DNA from: Glaciecola sp964446865
GTDB lineage: Bacteria > Pseudomonadota > Gammaproteobacteria > Enterobacterales > Alteromonadaceae
DNA length: 64,000 bases
Assembly (NCBI GenBank): GCA_964446865.1
Contig: CAYURD010000009.1
Location: 4,012 to 68,011, forward strand
Direction: 5' to 3'
This document shows, in pieces, positions 8,971 through 17,378 of this stretch. The notes beneath the pieces are model-generated. The model saw nothing but the letters and a program-made list of their open reading frames with translations. It did no database searches and was not told where the DNA came from. Within the stretch, counting starts at the first letter, position 1. Each line of letters starts with the position of its first letter. Position numbers and translations under genes: made by a program.

Positions 8971-10308
8971 TTATGTACGTTTGCCCATGGCAAACTGCGC
9001 AAACTTTTCTTTGAAAATTGTCGATTTATTCATGCCCAATAAGCCAATGTTTCGCAGCAAAACCACCGGCTCATATTGATTAGAGAAAACTCTTAGCAAT
9101 GTATCTGTGGCGCTTACCGTTTGTTGTTTATCTTGTGTGCGCATTTTATGATAGCGAGAAATGACTTCAAAGCCACCTGCATCTTCGCTTACACTAATCG
9201 CCTTGATTACGTCATATACGTCTCTAATACCTAAGTTAAAACCTTGTCCGGCAATCGGGTGAAGACTTTGCGCGGCATTGCCAATACAAATAACACGATG
9301 AGCAGCAAAAGGTTCGGCCTGTGTTAAGGCAAGAGGATACGTAAATTTTTGACTACACGACACAAGTTTACCCAGTTTATTGGAGAAAAAATGCTGTAGC
9401 CTTGCTAAAAATTCAGAGTCACTCAGTGCCAGCACATCTTGCGCTTTTTCTTTATTCATACACCACACAATAGACATCGCACTATCTGATTTATTTTGTT
9501 CATTGTCAGACAGCGCCATGGGCAAAAACGCAATCGGCCCTTGCGATGTAAAGCGCTCATAAGCAATATTCTGATGTGGTAATTGCGTCGTGATATTAGT
9601 GATTATTGCACTTTGTGAGTACTGGTTTTTTGTGCTTTGTAAACCCGCTAACGCTGACGTACCCGACTGACCACCATCACTGATTAACAAAAGTTTTGCA
9701 CGTATTTTTGTCGAGTTTGATAAACTCAATGCTTGACAGTCTTGGCTTGTTTCTATTTGTTCTATTTTGACTGGGCAATCATAGGCGAGTTTGTTGTTAG
9801 TCTTTGTTTCGTTTACGTACTGCGTTAATAAATAGGCTCCTAAGCTTTCAATCGCGACCACTTTACCCAAACAATCAATCCCATAACTAGCCGCGTCTAA
9901 CTTAACTTGCCCAATATGGCCGCGGTCAGAGACATGTATCTGCTCTATATTTTGATGGGTAATATTAGCGACATCCACCCCCATAGTATTGAGTAAATTG
10001 ATAGACTCATTTGCCAGCGCAATTACTCTTGCATCAAAACCGTGTTGATTAACTGCGCCATTTGCTTTACTTTTTTGGTTAGCGCTGGTGTTTGTTGTAT
10101 TTGCTTGCTCAGCTTTTTGACTATCTTTTTGACCATCGTTCTGACTAACGAGCTTGCTTTGATGCGCCTCAAGCAATAAGACGCTCAACTTGGTATGCTT
10201 TGCCAAGCTAAGTGCCGCTAAACACCCCACCACACCGCCGCCGCTGATTACAACGTCATATAGTGGATAGTCTTTTTTCTTTGGAGCTTGTTCGCTTGTT
10301 TCGTTCAA
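8971..10308 (-). CDS. ubiH: 2-octaprenyl-6-methoxyphenol hydroxylase UbiH
   Basis: FAD monooxygenase of ubiquinone synthesis (C1 hydroxylation). It shows the N-terminal DVVISGGGVVGCLAALSLA fold and the FAD motif GNAAQSLHPIAGQGFNLGIRDV. The GNAAQ variant is typical of UbiH, against GDAAH in its neighbour. An insertion of about 35 residues rich in K, Q, N and S (around residues 50-85) lies in a surface loop after the first FAD strand and makes the protein 445 residues long against about 390 in enterobacteria. The best start is a TTG with a weak AAGAAA ribosome site. It lies 42 bp after pepP and just before ubiI, its diverged paralogue. Confidence 0.9.
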   Translation of the reverse strand: MNETSEQAPKKKDYPLYDVVISGGGVVGCLAALSLAKHTKLSVLLLEAHQSKLVSQNDGQKDSQKAEQANTTNTSANQKSKANGAVNQHGFDARVIALANESINLLNTMGVDVANITHQNIEQIHVSDRGHIGQVKLDAASYGIDCLGKVVAIESLGAYLLTQYVNETKTNNKLAYDCPVKIEQIETSQDCQALSLSNSTKIRAKLLLISDGGQSGTSALAGLQSTKNQYSQSAIITNITTQLPHQNIAYERFTSQGPIAFLPMALSDNEQNKSDSAMSIVWCMNKEKAQDVLALSDSEFLARLQHFFSNKLGKLVSCSQKFTYPLALTQAEPFAAHRVICIGNAAQSLHPIAGQGFNLGIRDVYDVIKAISVSEDAGGFEVISRYHKMRTQDKQQTVSATDTLLRVFSNQYEPVVLLRNIGLLGMNKSTIFKEKFAQFAMGKRT

Positions 10309-10350
10309 TAGTTTTTTCTTTTTAAACGTGGTTTGTTAGTAGAAGCCAAC

Positions 10351-11670
10351 TTATTGAGCCATTAATGCTTCAATTTCTGTCACCGTTTTTACGACATTGT
10401 TAGTCAACACGCGATTTCCTTGTTCGGTGATCACAATATTATCTTCAATACGCACACCAATACTTTTATATTTTTCTGGTACATCTGCTTTTTCACTGAT
10501 GTAAATACCGGGTTCAACGGTTAATACCATGCCCGGCGCGAGTGGCCTGTCATTACCGTTAACTTTATAAGTGCCAACATCATGCACGTCTAAGCCCAAA
10601 TAATGGCCGAGACCGTGCATAAAAAACGCACGATGATTTTCTTGTTCAATATTCTCTAGCACTGTGCCTTGTAATATGCCTAAATCAATAAGGCCTTGAG
10701 TAATGACGCTAACGGCGCATTTCATAGCATCAGTAATGGTGCTGCCTGGCACTAACATATCAATAGAAGTCATCTGCGCTTTTAACACAAGCTCATATAT
10801 TTCAATCTGAGCAGGTGAAAATTTTCCATTCACAGGAAACGTTCTCGTAATATCTGCTGCATAGCCTTGATATTCAGCGCCAGCATCAATTAAGACTAGA
10901 TCACCGCTTTGGAGTCGATCCTGATTTTCGGTGTAATGCAAGATACAAGCGTTTTCGCCGCCTCCAACAATCGTATTATAGGCGGGGTGGCGTGCACCGT
11001 TCATAGCAAAGTGGTGCAAAATGGTCGCTTCAAGCTGATATTCATACATATTTGGCTGGCACACTTGCATGGCACGTGTATGTGCTTCACATGAAATATC
11101 AGCACTTATTTGCATAATCTGAATTTCGGCCTCTGACTTGTGTAAGCGCATGTCATGCAAAGTATAACTAATATCAATGATAGCAGGCGGCGCTGTTTTG
11201 CTTTGTTTAGGCGCATTTTTACATTCCGACATGGCACGCAGAACTTGTTTGTCAGCTTTGGGGTTTGTGTCTAACTCATAATATAGTTGCTCATGCCCAT
11301 CAATTAATCCTGGCAATACTTTGTCTATATCGTCAATCGCGTGTGCTTGGTCTACCAATAGCGTGCTTGGCGCTTTATCAACCCCTAATCGACGTCCGTG
11401 CCAGATTTCTGCGGTTTCGTCTTTCGCTTGAACAAACAAGATACTACTCACGCCATCGGCAGCAAAAGAACGCTTGTTAGATAAAATTAAAAAACCCTTG
11501 GGTTCGGTAAAGCCTGTCAGATAAAAAAAGTCACTGTTTTGCCTAAACGGATATTCAGTATCGTTGCTTCGCGTTACTTCATCGGCCGCAGGAATAATCG
11601 CGATAGAATTGGGTTTAAGTGCAGACAATAGTGCTTGACGGCGTAATTGATAGTCTTGATTAGTGATCAT
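10351..11670 (-). CDS. pepP: Xaa-Pro aminopeptidase PepP
   Basis: Cytosolic di-metal aminopeptidase that removes an N-terminal residue preceding proline. The 439-residue protein has an N-terminal creatinase-like domain (NSDFFYLTGF, with EIWHGRRLG) and a C-terminal pita-bread domain. The metal ligands are in LIDAGAEYQGYAADITRTF (two aspartates), HGLGHYLGLDVHDVG (histidine), TVEPGIYIS and GVRIEDNIVI (two glutamates). It starts at an ATG 17 bp downstream of ygfB and is the second gene of the ygfB-pepP-ubiH-ubiI operon. Confidence 0.95.
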   Translation of the reverse strand: MITNQDYQLRRQALLSALKPNSIAIIPAADEVTRSNDTEYPFRQNSDFFYLTGFTEPKGFLILSNKRSFAADGVSSILFVQAKDETAEIWHGRRLGVDKAPSTLLVDQAHAIDDIDKVLPGLIDGHEQLYYELDTNPKADKQVLRAMSECKNAPKQSKTAPPAIIDISYTLHDMRLHKSEAEIQIMQISADISCEAHTRAMQVCQPNMYEYQLEATILHHFAMNGARHPAYNTIVGGGENACILHYTENQDRLQSGDLVLIDAGAEYQGYAADITRTFPVNGKFSPAQIEIYELVLKAQMTSIDMLVPGSTITDAMKCAVSVITQGLIDLGILQGTVLENIEQENHRAFFMHGLGHYLGLDVHDVGTYKVNGNDRPLAPGMVLTVEPGIYISEKADVPEKYKSIGVRIEDNIVITEQGNRVLTNNVVKTVTEIEALMAQ

Positions 11671-11687
11671 AAGTCCGTCAGTATTGC

Positions 11688-12269
11688 TTAGTGAACGACA
11701 GGAGATTGCTGTCTTGAATCAATGAGCGACTTGCCCATTTCATTAAAACACAGCATAGCGCTAATGCGCACATATTCTATGACTTCAAAAAAAGCTTGTT
11801 CAGATTCTTCATCATCATCCATTTCTTCATCAAGCTTGGCAATGTCAGCAAAGTCCTCTAGTGCTTCTTTTGCTTCGGGCGAGCAATTAGTTAAGTCGTT
11901 TTGATGCAAACCAAAACCAACTAAAAAGCCATTCACCCAATTTACCAAAGCTTTCCCGCGTACATTTATTGTTTGGTCATCATCGGGCAAACACAAACGC
12001 AGCGCAAAATCAGCTTCAATAAATTGCTGGCATACTAAATTAAACATGGTCGTAATGTGGTTTTGCGCAGGCTCAGCTATCGCGTCACCTTGGTTAATAA
12101 TGTCGTTTAAGGTCTTGCTCCACTCTGTATCATCAATATTCATTCCACCGGCCAGCATGCCGCATAAAATGCCGTGTATTTCAGAAGCATCCACAATAAC
12201 GTTGTGCTGCTGTAGTGCATTGGTAATTAAGTCATACGATAAGCTTATAGATTGATTTTTGGGTAACAA
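11688..12269 (-). CDS. ygfB: YgfB/UPF0149 family protein
   Basis: A 193-residue acidic protein of the UPF0149 (YgfB/YecA-like) family. Signatures are EIHGILCGMLAGG near residue 30, the WVNGFLVGFGL segment in the middle, and a very acidic stretch (DEEMDDDEESEQ) before the final helix VIEYVRISAMLCFNEM. The family fold is all-helical; the biochemical role is not settled, though its position before pepP is conserved in gammaproteobacteria. The only possible start is a TTG directly after GAGCAAGG, which is too close for a normal ribosome site, so the exact start is uncertain. It faces the 6S RNA gene. Confidence 0.88.
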   Translation of the reverse strand: MLPKNQSISLSYDLITNALQQHNVIVDASEIHGILCGMLAGGMNIDDTEWSKTLNDIINQGDAIAEPAQNHITTMFNLVCQQFIEADFALRLCLPDDDQTINVRGKALVNWVNGFLVGFGLHQNDLTNCSPEAKEALEDFADIAKLDEEMDDDEESEQAFFEVIEYVRISAMLCFNEMGKSLIDSRQQSPVVH

Positions 12270-12560
12270 ACCTTGCTCGCAATATAGATTGTGTATTTAT
12301 GCCCTAATCGTAGCAAAGCAAGCGATAATTTGAAACTAAACAAAGCTAATAAACTGCCGTTACAAGGTCAATGTGGAAGTCTAAGCGCTTTTAACTAAGC
12401 ACGCTTTGATGTAGACTCCGCCTTCACCTTTTAGTGGCACGCAGCAAGCTTTCGTTTTTGTGACAGTAAATAAATCAACAAGTATGTATGTCATTAAGCT
12501 TCAAAATATTCGCAATTAGAATGCACTAAAAGGTGCAACAAATCGTAAGAGTTTTACCAA
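12270..12560. other. Intergenic region between ygfB and 6S RNA, with inverted repeats; zapA not found here
   Basis: No coding frame. It holds a perfect 12-bp inverted repeat, CACCTTTTAGTG at 12425-12436 and CACTAAAAGGTG at 12524-12535, and a smaller AGTCTA/TAGACT pair (12378-12383 / 12412-12417). The promoters for ygfB (leftward) and 6S RNA (rightward) must lie here, but I see no convincing -35/-10 pair. In enterobacteria zapA sits at this place. Confidence 0.5.
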
Positions 12561-12743
12561 TGCTTCCTGGAATGTTTGTATATGCGCTTCATGTTCCTGG
12601 CCGATGCTATAAACTTAGGAAGTTGATTCTATTACTATTGTGCAAGCTCGACATGTATCGAGAAGCCTACGGTAATGATGATACTGCCACCGTGTCCATA
12701 TCGGCGCACGGACGAAAAGCGTAGAGCGGCATTTTGGGAAGCA
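12561..12743 (+). ncRNA. ssrS: 6S RNA (ssrS), regulator of sigma70 RNA polymerase
   Basis: About 183 nt, the same length as the E. coli RNA. The ends pair (TGCTTCC with GGAAGCA). The most conserved part is present: the hairpin CTCGA...TCGAG followed directly by AAGCC (about 12650-12676), the 5' bubble side with CCTGGCCGATGCTATA, and the 3' side GAGCGGCATTTTGGGAAGC. 6S RNA mimics an open promoter and binds sigma70 holoenzyme in stationary phase. Its place between ygfB and fau is conserved in gammaproteobacteria, although here two nucleoside-use genes separate it from fau. Exact ends are estimated from the pairing of the termini. Confidence 0.9.
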
Positions 12744-12838
12744 CCATCATTTATTCAGGCACTTACATACACATAATAAGCCTGAAAATGACCAGCAAAA
12801 CCAACCAACACCAATAAAAATAAATGTGGAATGACAAG

Positions 12839-13750
12839 ATGGCTATTATCAACTTTGGGTCTATCAATATAGACCACATATACTCTGTTCCTCACTTTGT
12901 AACACCCGGCGAAACCTTATCTTCCTCACAGTATCAATTTGTACTTGGCGGCAAAGGTGCAAATCAGTCTATCGCGGGGGCACTAGCGGGCGCAGAAGTT
13001 AAACATGTTGGCGCAATTAATAAGCGTGATGTGTCTTTTGTTGAGCAACTTATCGAAAAAGGCGTTAACTGCGATTGGGTAGCTCAACTTGATAGCTCGG
13101 CTACAAAGAGCAACGCCACCGGACATGCTCTTATTCAAGTGAATGATGAGGGCGAAAATGCCATCGTATTATATGCTGGTGCAAATCATCAACTCACTAA
13201 GGCCCAGATTAAAACCGCATTACAAGACGCTGGCAAGCAAGATTGGGTCTTACTACAAAATGAAACCAACGATATCGCAGATGTGATTGAGTTAGCCGCT
13301 AAAAATAGCGTCAATATTGCCTTTAACCCAGCGCCGATGACCGATGAAATCGCTCAATTACCACTACAAAAAGTTGACCTTTTATTTGTAAACGAAATAG
13401 AAGCAATGCAGTTGACCAATACCGATGCTATCGATAAGGCCAGCGATGCACTTGCGCAGCAATATCCAAATACAAAAGTGATTATGACCTTAGGCAAAAA
13501 AGGCGTTTGCTACTTACACAAGGGTGAAAGAATCAGCGTAGACGGCTTTAAGGTCGATGCTGTTGATACCACCGCAGCAGGCGATACCTTTACTGGGTAT
13601 TTTTTGGCGAACTACTTAAAGTCAACAAACATAACAGATGCGCTAACCCGAGCCTGCGCTGCAGCTGCGCTTTGCGTGACTAAAAAGGGAGCTGCGCCTT
13701 CAATTCCTCACGAGCAAGATGTAAAACAGTTTCTTTTGCAAAATCGCTAA
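12839..13750 (+). CDS. rbsK: Ribokinase (PfkB family)
   Basis: Phosphorylates ribose to ribose 5-phosphate. PfkB-family marks are the N-terminal NFGSINIDHIYSV strand, the GGKGANQSIAGALAGA motif (about residues 40-55) that binds sugar, and the C-terminal DTTAAGDTFTGYFLA motif with the catalytic aspartate in AGD. The 303-residue length is normal. I use the ATG of MAIINFG; an in-frame ATG 15 bp earlier is less likely. The next gene is a nucleoside hydrolase that would release ribose, and rpiA follows two genes later, so the context supports ribose rather than another sugar as substrate. No ribose transporter gene is next to it. Confidence 0.88.
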   Translation: MAIINFGSINIDHIYSVPHFVTPGETLSSSQYQFVLGGKGANQSIAGALAGAEVKHVGAINKRDVSFVEQLIEKGVNCDWVAQLDSSATKSNATGHALIQVNDEGENAIVLYAGANHQLTKAQIKTALQDAGKQDWVLLQNETNDIADVIELAAKNSVNIAFNPAPMTDEIAQLPLQKVDLLFVNEIEAMQLTNTDAIDKASDALAQQYPNTKVIMTLGKKGVCYLHKGERISVDGFKVDAVDTTAAGDTFTGYFLANYLKSTNITDALTRACAAAALCVTKKGAAPSIPHEQDVKQFLLQNR

Positions 13751-13806
13751 TAAATAAACTACACATAAAATACACATATGTAATACAAAAAGTCGGACAC
13801 ATATAC

Positions 13807-14748
13807 ATGACACATAAAATAATTTTAGACACGGACCCTGGCATTGATGACGCAATGGCTATTTTTTTCGCATTTCAAGCAGCCGAGATTGAAGTGTTAG
13901 GCCTTACAACCGTATTTGGTAACGTGCCGGTCGAGATGTCTGCTCAAAATGCGTTAACTCTTGTCGACATTGCAAAGTTGAATATTCCTGTTTGTAAAGG
14001 CGTTGGTATGCCTTGGGTAGGCCCAGAGTCAACGTATGCTCATTTTGTGCATGGAGATGACGGCTTTGGCAACATTGACTACCCACCTTTTGACGGTGTA
14101 CTGGACCCGCGACCTTCTGCGCAGTTTATTGTTGATATGGCGCGCAAATACCCCGGTGAGATTACGATTGTTGCCGTGGGGCCTTTGGGCAATTTAGCGT
14201 TGGCGCTAAGACTTGAACCCGCCCTACCAAGTTTAATTAAAGCCGTTAACATTATGGGTGGCGCAGCATTTGTCCCTGGCAACGTAACGCCAGTGGCCGA
14301 AGCCAATATTTGGAATGATGCTCATGCCGCCGACATCGTCTTTAGTGCTGACTGGGAAGTCAATATGTTTGGTTTAGATGTCACCTACGACCTACCATTT
14401 AAGCCTAGTTTTATGGCTAAACTAGAAGAAGTTAACCCAGTCATGGGTGGTTTTGTGGCAAAATCGTCCAAGTTTTATACCGAATTTTATTCCCAAGGCA
14501 AAGACGAAGAGGTTTGCTTTTTTCACGATGCATTCCCCATTGCCTATATCATGCAACCTGAACTGTTTGAAATGACCAGAGGCAACATACGCGTAGGTAC
14601 TGATGAACTTCATAAAGGTCAAACAAGTTTTGCCCCTGGTGGTTCGACAATGAGTCCATTTTGGTTGGATTCAAATACTGTAAATGTCGCTACAAAAGTT
14701 GATCACGCAAAACTAAGTGAGCTATTTATTAGCACTTATGCGCGATAG
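13807..14748 (+). CDS. Inosine/uridine-preferring nucleoside hydrolase
   Basis: Calcium-dependent N-ribohydrolase that splits ribonucleosides into base and ribose. The N-terminal DTDPGIDDAMAI holds the aspartate cluster that binds calcium and the ribose hydroxyls, the family's fingerprint. Further marks are the GNVPVEMSAQNAL and ANIWNDAHAADIVF segments, which supply an asparagine and an acidic residue of the active site, and a late FFHDAFPIAYI with the conserved HD. The 313 residues fit the family. It follows ribokinase by 56 bp on the same strand, and the pair forms a nucleoside salvage module. The base preference cannot be told from sequence. No signal peptide, so cytosolic. Confidence 0.9.
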   Translation: MTHKIILDTDPGIDDAMAIFFAFQAAEIEVLGLTTVFGNVPVEMSAQNALTLVDIAKLNIPVCKGVGMPWVGPESTYAHFVHGDDGFGNIDYPPFDGVLDPRPSAQFIVDMARKYPGEITIVAVGPLGNLALALRLEPALPSLIKAVNIMGGAAFVPGNVTPVAEANIWNDAHAADIVFSADWEVNMFGLDVTYDLPFKPSFMAKLEEVNPVMGGFVAKSSKFYTEFYSQGKDEEVCFFHDAFPIAYIMQPELFEMTRGNIRVGTDELHKGQTSFAPGGSTMSPFWLDSNTVNVATKVDHAKLSELFISTYAR

Positions 14749-14781
14749 TTATTTGTTGATAGAAAATTAGGATAAGCATCA

Positions 14782-15477
14782 GTGGCGAGTGAAGCATCCA
14801 ATAATCATGAGACGAAAGCACTCAGAACTTCACTTCGCCGCCAGTACCGCGCTGCTCGCCAATCGCTTAGCCGCAAAGAGCAAGATAGCGCGGCCAAAGC
14901 ACTTGTCACTCAAATAGACAAGTACAAGCTTTGTGAGCATGGCAAGCGTGTGGCGATATACCTTAGCAATGATGACGAATTAAGCACTCATTTACTTATT
15001 GATTATTTATGGCAAATACACTGCGAGGTTTATTTGCCCGTATTGCACCCGTTTAGTCGTGGTCATTTATTGTTCTTACGCTATACCCATAACACTCCAA
15101 TGTGTAAAAACAAGTATGGGATAGATGAGCCCGTATTAGACGTGACTGGTATTAGTTTAGTTTCGGATTTAGACATTATATTTACACCATTAGTCGCTTT
15201 TGACGACACGGGCAATCGCTTGGGCATGGGCGGCGGATTTTATGACCGAACTCTCGCTTTTTTGTCTACGCTTTCAGCGGCCGCATTAACTAAAACAGCC
15301 ACGCCCTCTGAAAAAATTAATGACAAAGACGTTGCTAAACAACTTACTACAACTGATAATCACCCCAAAGTAATTGGCCTAGCCTATGATATTCAAAAAG
15401 CACACAATCTGCCTAAACAATCATGGGATGTGCCACTACCGTTTATATTAACGCCAACTCACTATTATACTTTTTAA
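14782..15477 (+). CDS. fau: 5-formyltetrahydrofolate cyclo-ligase
   Basis: ATP-dependent enzyme that turns 5-formyl-THF into 5,10-methenyl-THF. It shows the N-terminal basic helix RTSLRRQYRAARQSLS, the substrate segment KYGIDEP, and the signature LGMGGGFYDRTLAF near residue 155, which forms the nucleotide site. An insertion of about 30 residues (TKTATPSEKINDKDVAKQ and neighbours) separates it from the final strand VIGLAYDIQ. The start is a GTG with TTAGGAT upstream. fau normally follows 6S RNA in gammaproteobacteria; here ribokinase and nucleoside hydrolase have come between. Confidence 0.9.
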   Translation: MASEASNNHETKALRTSLRRQYRAARQSLSRKEQDSAAKALVTQIDKYKLCEHGKRVAIYLSNDDELSTHLLIDYLWQIHCEVYLPVLHPFSRGHLLFLRYTHNTPMCKNKYGIDEPVLDVTGISLVSDLDIIFTPLVAFDDTGNRLGMGGGFYDRTLAFLSTLSAAALTKTATPSEKINDKDVAKQLTTTDNHPKVIGLAYDIQKAHNLPKQSWDVPLPFILTPTHYYTF

Positions 15478-15565
15478 TGACACAAATAACGCTTAACGAT
15501 TACGCTGCCCTGAAAATTAAGAACATAAAATTAAAAGCGCATCGCAAGCATAAAAGGAAGCTTAC

Positions 15566-16219
15566 ATGGACCAAAATCAAAAAAAACAAGCAGCCGCAGA
15601 AGCCGCGATAGAGTTTGTTAGCAATGACGCGATAATAGGTGTAGGCACAGGTTCGACTGTTAATTACTTTATTGATGCCTTAGCTGGCGAAAAACATCGA
15701 ATTAGAGGCGCCGTATCCAGCTCTGACGCATCAACAGCATTACTGAAGTCACATGGCATCGATGTATTTGATTTAAATGAAGTAGACAGTCTTGATATTT
15801 ATGTAGACGGGGCTGATGAAATTACTGAGCATAAGCACATGATTAAAGGTGGCGGCGCCGCGCTAACGCGCGAAAAAATCGTCTCTGCCGTCGCTAAACA
15901 ATTTATTTGCATTGTTGATGATACTAAACACGTCCCAGTATTAGGTAAATTTCCTTTACCAATAGAAGTTATCCCGCTAGCGCGCTCCTATGTATCTAGA
16001 GAGCTTGTCAAACTAGGCGGCGATCCCGTTTATCGACAAGGCATTGTAACGGATAATGGCAATCAAATCATTGACGTACATAATCTTGAAATCTTAGATC
16101 CGCCGGCACTTGAAAGCAAAATCAATGAAATTGTTGGTGTGGTTACAAATGGCTTATTTGCTCACAGAGGTGCTGATGTTGTGCTTACCGGAAGTGAGAA
16201 TGGTGTATCTAAAAATTAA
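15566..16219 (+). CDS. rpiA: Ribose-5-phosphate isomerase A
   Basis: Interconverts ribose 5-phosphate and ribulose 5-phosphate. The 217-residue protein carries GVGTGSTVNYFID (phosphate loop), SSSDASTALL, the catalytic-site motif DIYVDGADEIT, the lysine segment MIKGGGAALTREKIV, and the late VVTNGLFAHRGADVVL. The start ATG has AAGGAAG six bases before it. It is the last gene of the ribokinase-hydrolase-fau-rpiA run and is closed by a strong inverted repeat. The product of ribokinase can pass through this enzyme into the pentose phosphate pathway. Confidence 0.96.
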   Translation: MDQNQKKQAAAEAAIEFVSNDAIIGVGTGSTVNYFIDALAGEKHRIRGAVSSSDASTALLKSHGIDVFDLNEVDSLDIYVDGADEITEHKHMIKGGGAALTREKIVSAVAKQFICIVDDTKHVPVLGKFPLPIEVIPLARSYVSRELVKLGGDPVYRQGIVTDNGNQIIDVHNLEILDPPALESKINEIVGVVTNGLFAHRGADVVLTGSENGVSKN

Positions 16220-16239
16220 CAGTGTAGTAACCATAAAAC

Positions 16240-16260
16240 AAGGCAAGCACTGCTTGCCTT
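16240..16260. terminator. Bidirectional stem-loop between rpiA and the converging gene
   Basis: Perfect 10-bp arms AAGGCAAGCA and TGCTTGCCTT around a single C. It lies 20 bp after rpiA and 8 bp beyond the end of the opposing gene, so it can serve both strands. A-rich sequence precedes it (ATAAAAC), giving a short U-tract only on the minus strand. Confidence 0.65.
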
Positions 16261-16268
16261 ATTCTGAC

Positions 16269-17123
16269 TCATCTAAACATCTGAATAAAGTAAACAACTA
16301 CGAATATTAGCAATGTCATTGACGCTTGCACTATCGCAAACTCGCGAGCTAGCCCTAGAAATTTTGATGCTATTAAAAACGATGTAAAAAAACATACTGG
16401 GACAAGTAAAATCGGGATGATAAATTGTGGGACGTTTATATTGATCAAAGCAAAACCAACCAAAATACAAATAAAGAAAGTAAAAAGCACCAAAACAATG
16501 CCGGAGGTACGATCAAGAGAACCAAGACCTTTAGTAATTACGTCGTAGCTAAATAGCTTTTTCTTGGTCGTTTGGTTCTTTGCCTCGGCAGTATCTTGTT
16601 TTTGTTTGTGAACAAATTCATGGAATTCATGCTCGACCTCACGGACTTGCCCGTATCTATAATCAACTAATTTTTCTGCCAGAGAAACGGGGACCTCAAA
16701 AAAAGAATCTATTTGTGGGATCTCTTTTTGGTCAACAAAAGCCTCAGCTTTTAAGTCATCATAATAAGCGGGTAAGTCACCTACTTCATCAAGGTGTTCA
16801 ATACCAAATTCTGCATTATGTTCTACACCAAATACCTGGCGTCCGGCTTGAAAATACCCCATCATACTCACCATAATTCCTTCATGTACCTGGCAAGACA
16901 CTACATCAGTGAATTCAGAAAGTTTAGCTAAAAATTTAGGATTTAACTGAGGTGCTAAAAACTTATTTATCTCTAATATGGTCCAACCGTTATCAAGGCT
17001 GAGTATTGCCATTTTAAAATCATTCGAGGACGATTTTTTACCTGACGCCTCCATTCGTAAAATATGCGCAATGCGTTTTGGTGGCATATCTTTTAAGGCG
17101 ACATAACCTGTTTTAAATCCCAT
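16269..17123 (-). CDS. Membrane protein of unknown function with a cytosolic N-terminal domain
   Basis: I do not recognise the family. The N-terminal 185 or so residues look soluble and globular, with acidic and hydrophobic alternation (MAILSLDNGWTILEINKFL, DVVSCQVHEGIMVSMMGYF). A basic linker follows (HKQKQDTAEAKNQTTKKKLF), then two to three membrane helices (GIVLVLFTFFICILVGFALI, FIIPILLVPVCFFTSFLIA, VQASMTLLIFVVVYFI). I place the start at the ATG at 17123 because AGGAC stands seven bases before it; the frame is open for 32 more codons upstream. It converges on rpiA and is divergent from the padR-pspC pair. Confidence 0.7.
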   Translation of the reverse strand: MGFKTGYVALKDMPPKRIAHILRMEASGKKSSSNDFKMAILSLDNGWTILEINKFLAPQLNPKFLAKLSEFTDVVSCQVHEGIMVSMMGYFQAGRQVFGVEHNAEFGIEHLDEVGDLPAYYDDLKAEAFVDQKEIPQIDSFFEVPVSLAEKLVDYRYGQVREVEHEFHEFVHKQKQDTAEAKNQTTKKKLFSYDVITKGLGSLDRTSGIVLVLFTFFICILVGFALININVPQFIIPILLVPVCFFTSFLIASKFLGLAREFAIVQASMTLLIFVVVYFIQMFR

Positions 17124-17333
17124 ATCTTGTCCTAAATAATTACTGTGCTTAATCTTGATAGCGACATTACCACGAATACATTTGGCAAGAATAGACAACT
17201 TGCGCGTCCTATTCAACAATTCGTCATTGTAGCTTACAAATAAGCATTACTTTTCTTTTTAAAGATTATCATGCATATCAACACTTTAAGGTAAATCATT
17301 CGAAAGCAGCTGCTTAAATCGTGCTTAATTGTC

Positions 17334-17364
17334 ACATGCTACCTTGCATTACAAGGTAGCATGT
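17334..17364. promoter_or_regulatory. Perfect 13-bp palindrome upstream of padR, candidate PadR operator
   Basis: ACATGCTACCTTG, a 5-base spacer, then CAAGGTAGCATGT. The palindrome ends 14 bp before the preferred padR start. PadR-family proteins usually bind such dyads and repress their own gene, so this is the likely operator controlling padR and the coupled pspC gene. An ATG inside the right arm (17361) is in frame but is more likely operator than start. Confidence 0.75.
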
Positions 17365-17378
17365 ATTACTCTGTAAGC

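Noticed and set aside
7680..10308. ubiH and ubiI as a recent tandem duplication
   Set aside because: They differ in the FAD motif (GNAAQ against GDAAH) and the order is conserved in distant gammaproteobacteria, so the duplication is ancient.
12533..12724. A 63-codon frame overlapping the 6S RNA region
   Set aside because: The sequence shows 6S RNA conserved elements and end pairing; the frame has no ribosome site or recognisable protein.
17361..17378. Upstream ATG of padR as the true start
   Set aside because: It lies in the right arm of the palindromic operator, and the protein aligned to PadR starts well from the second ATG.
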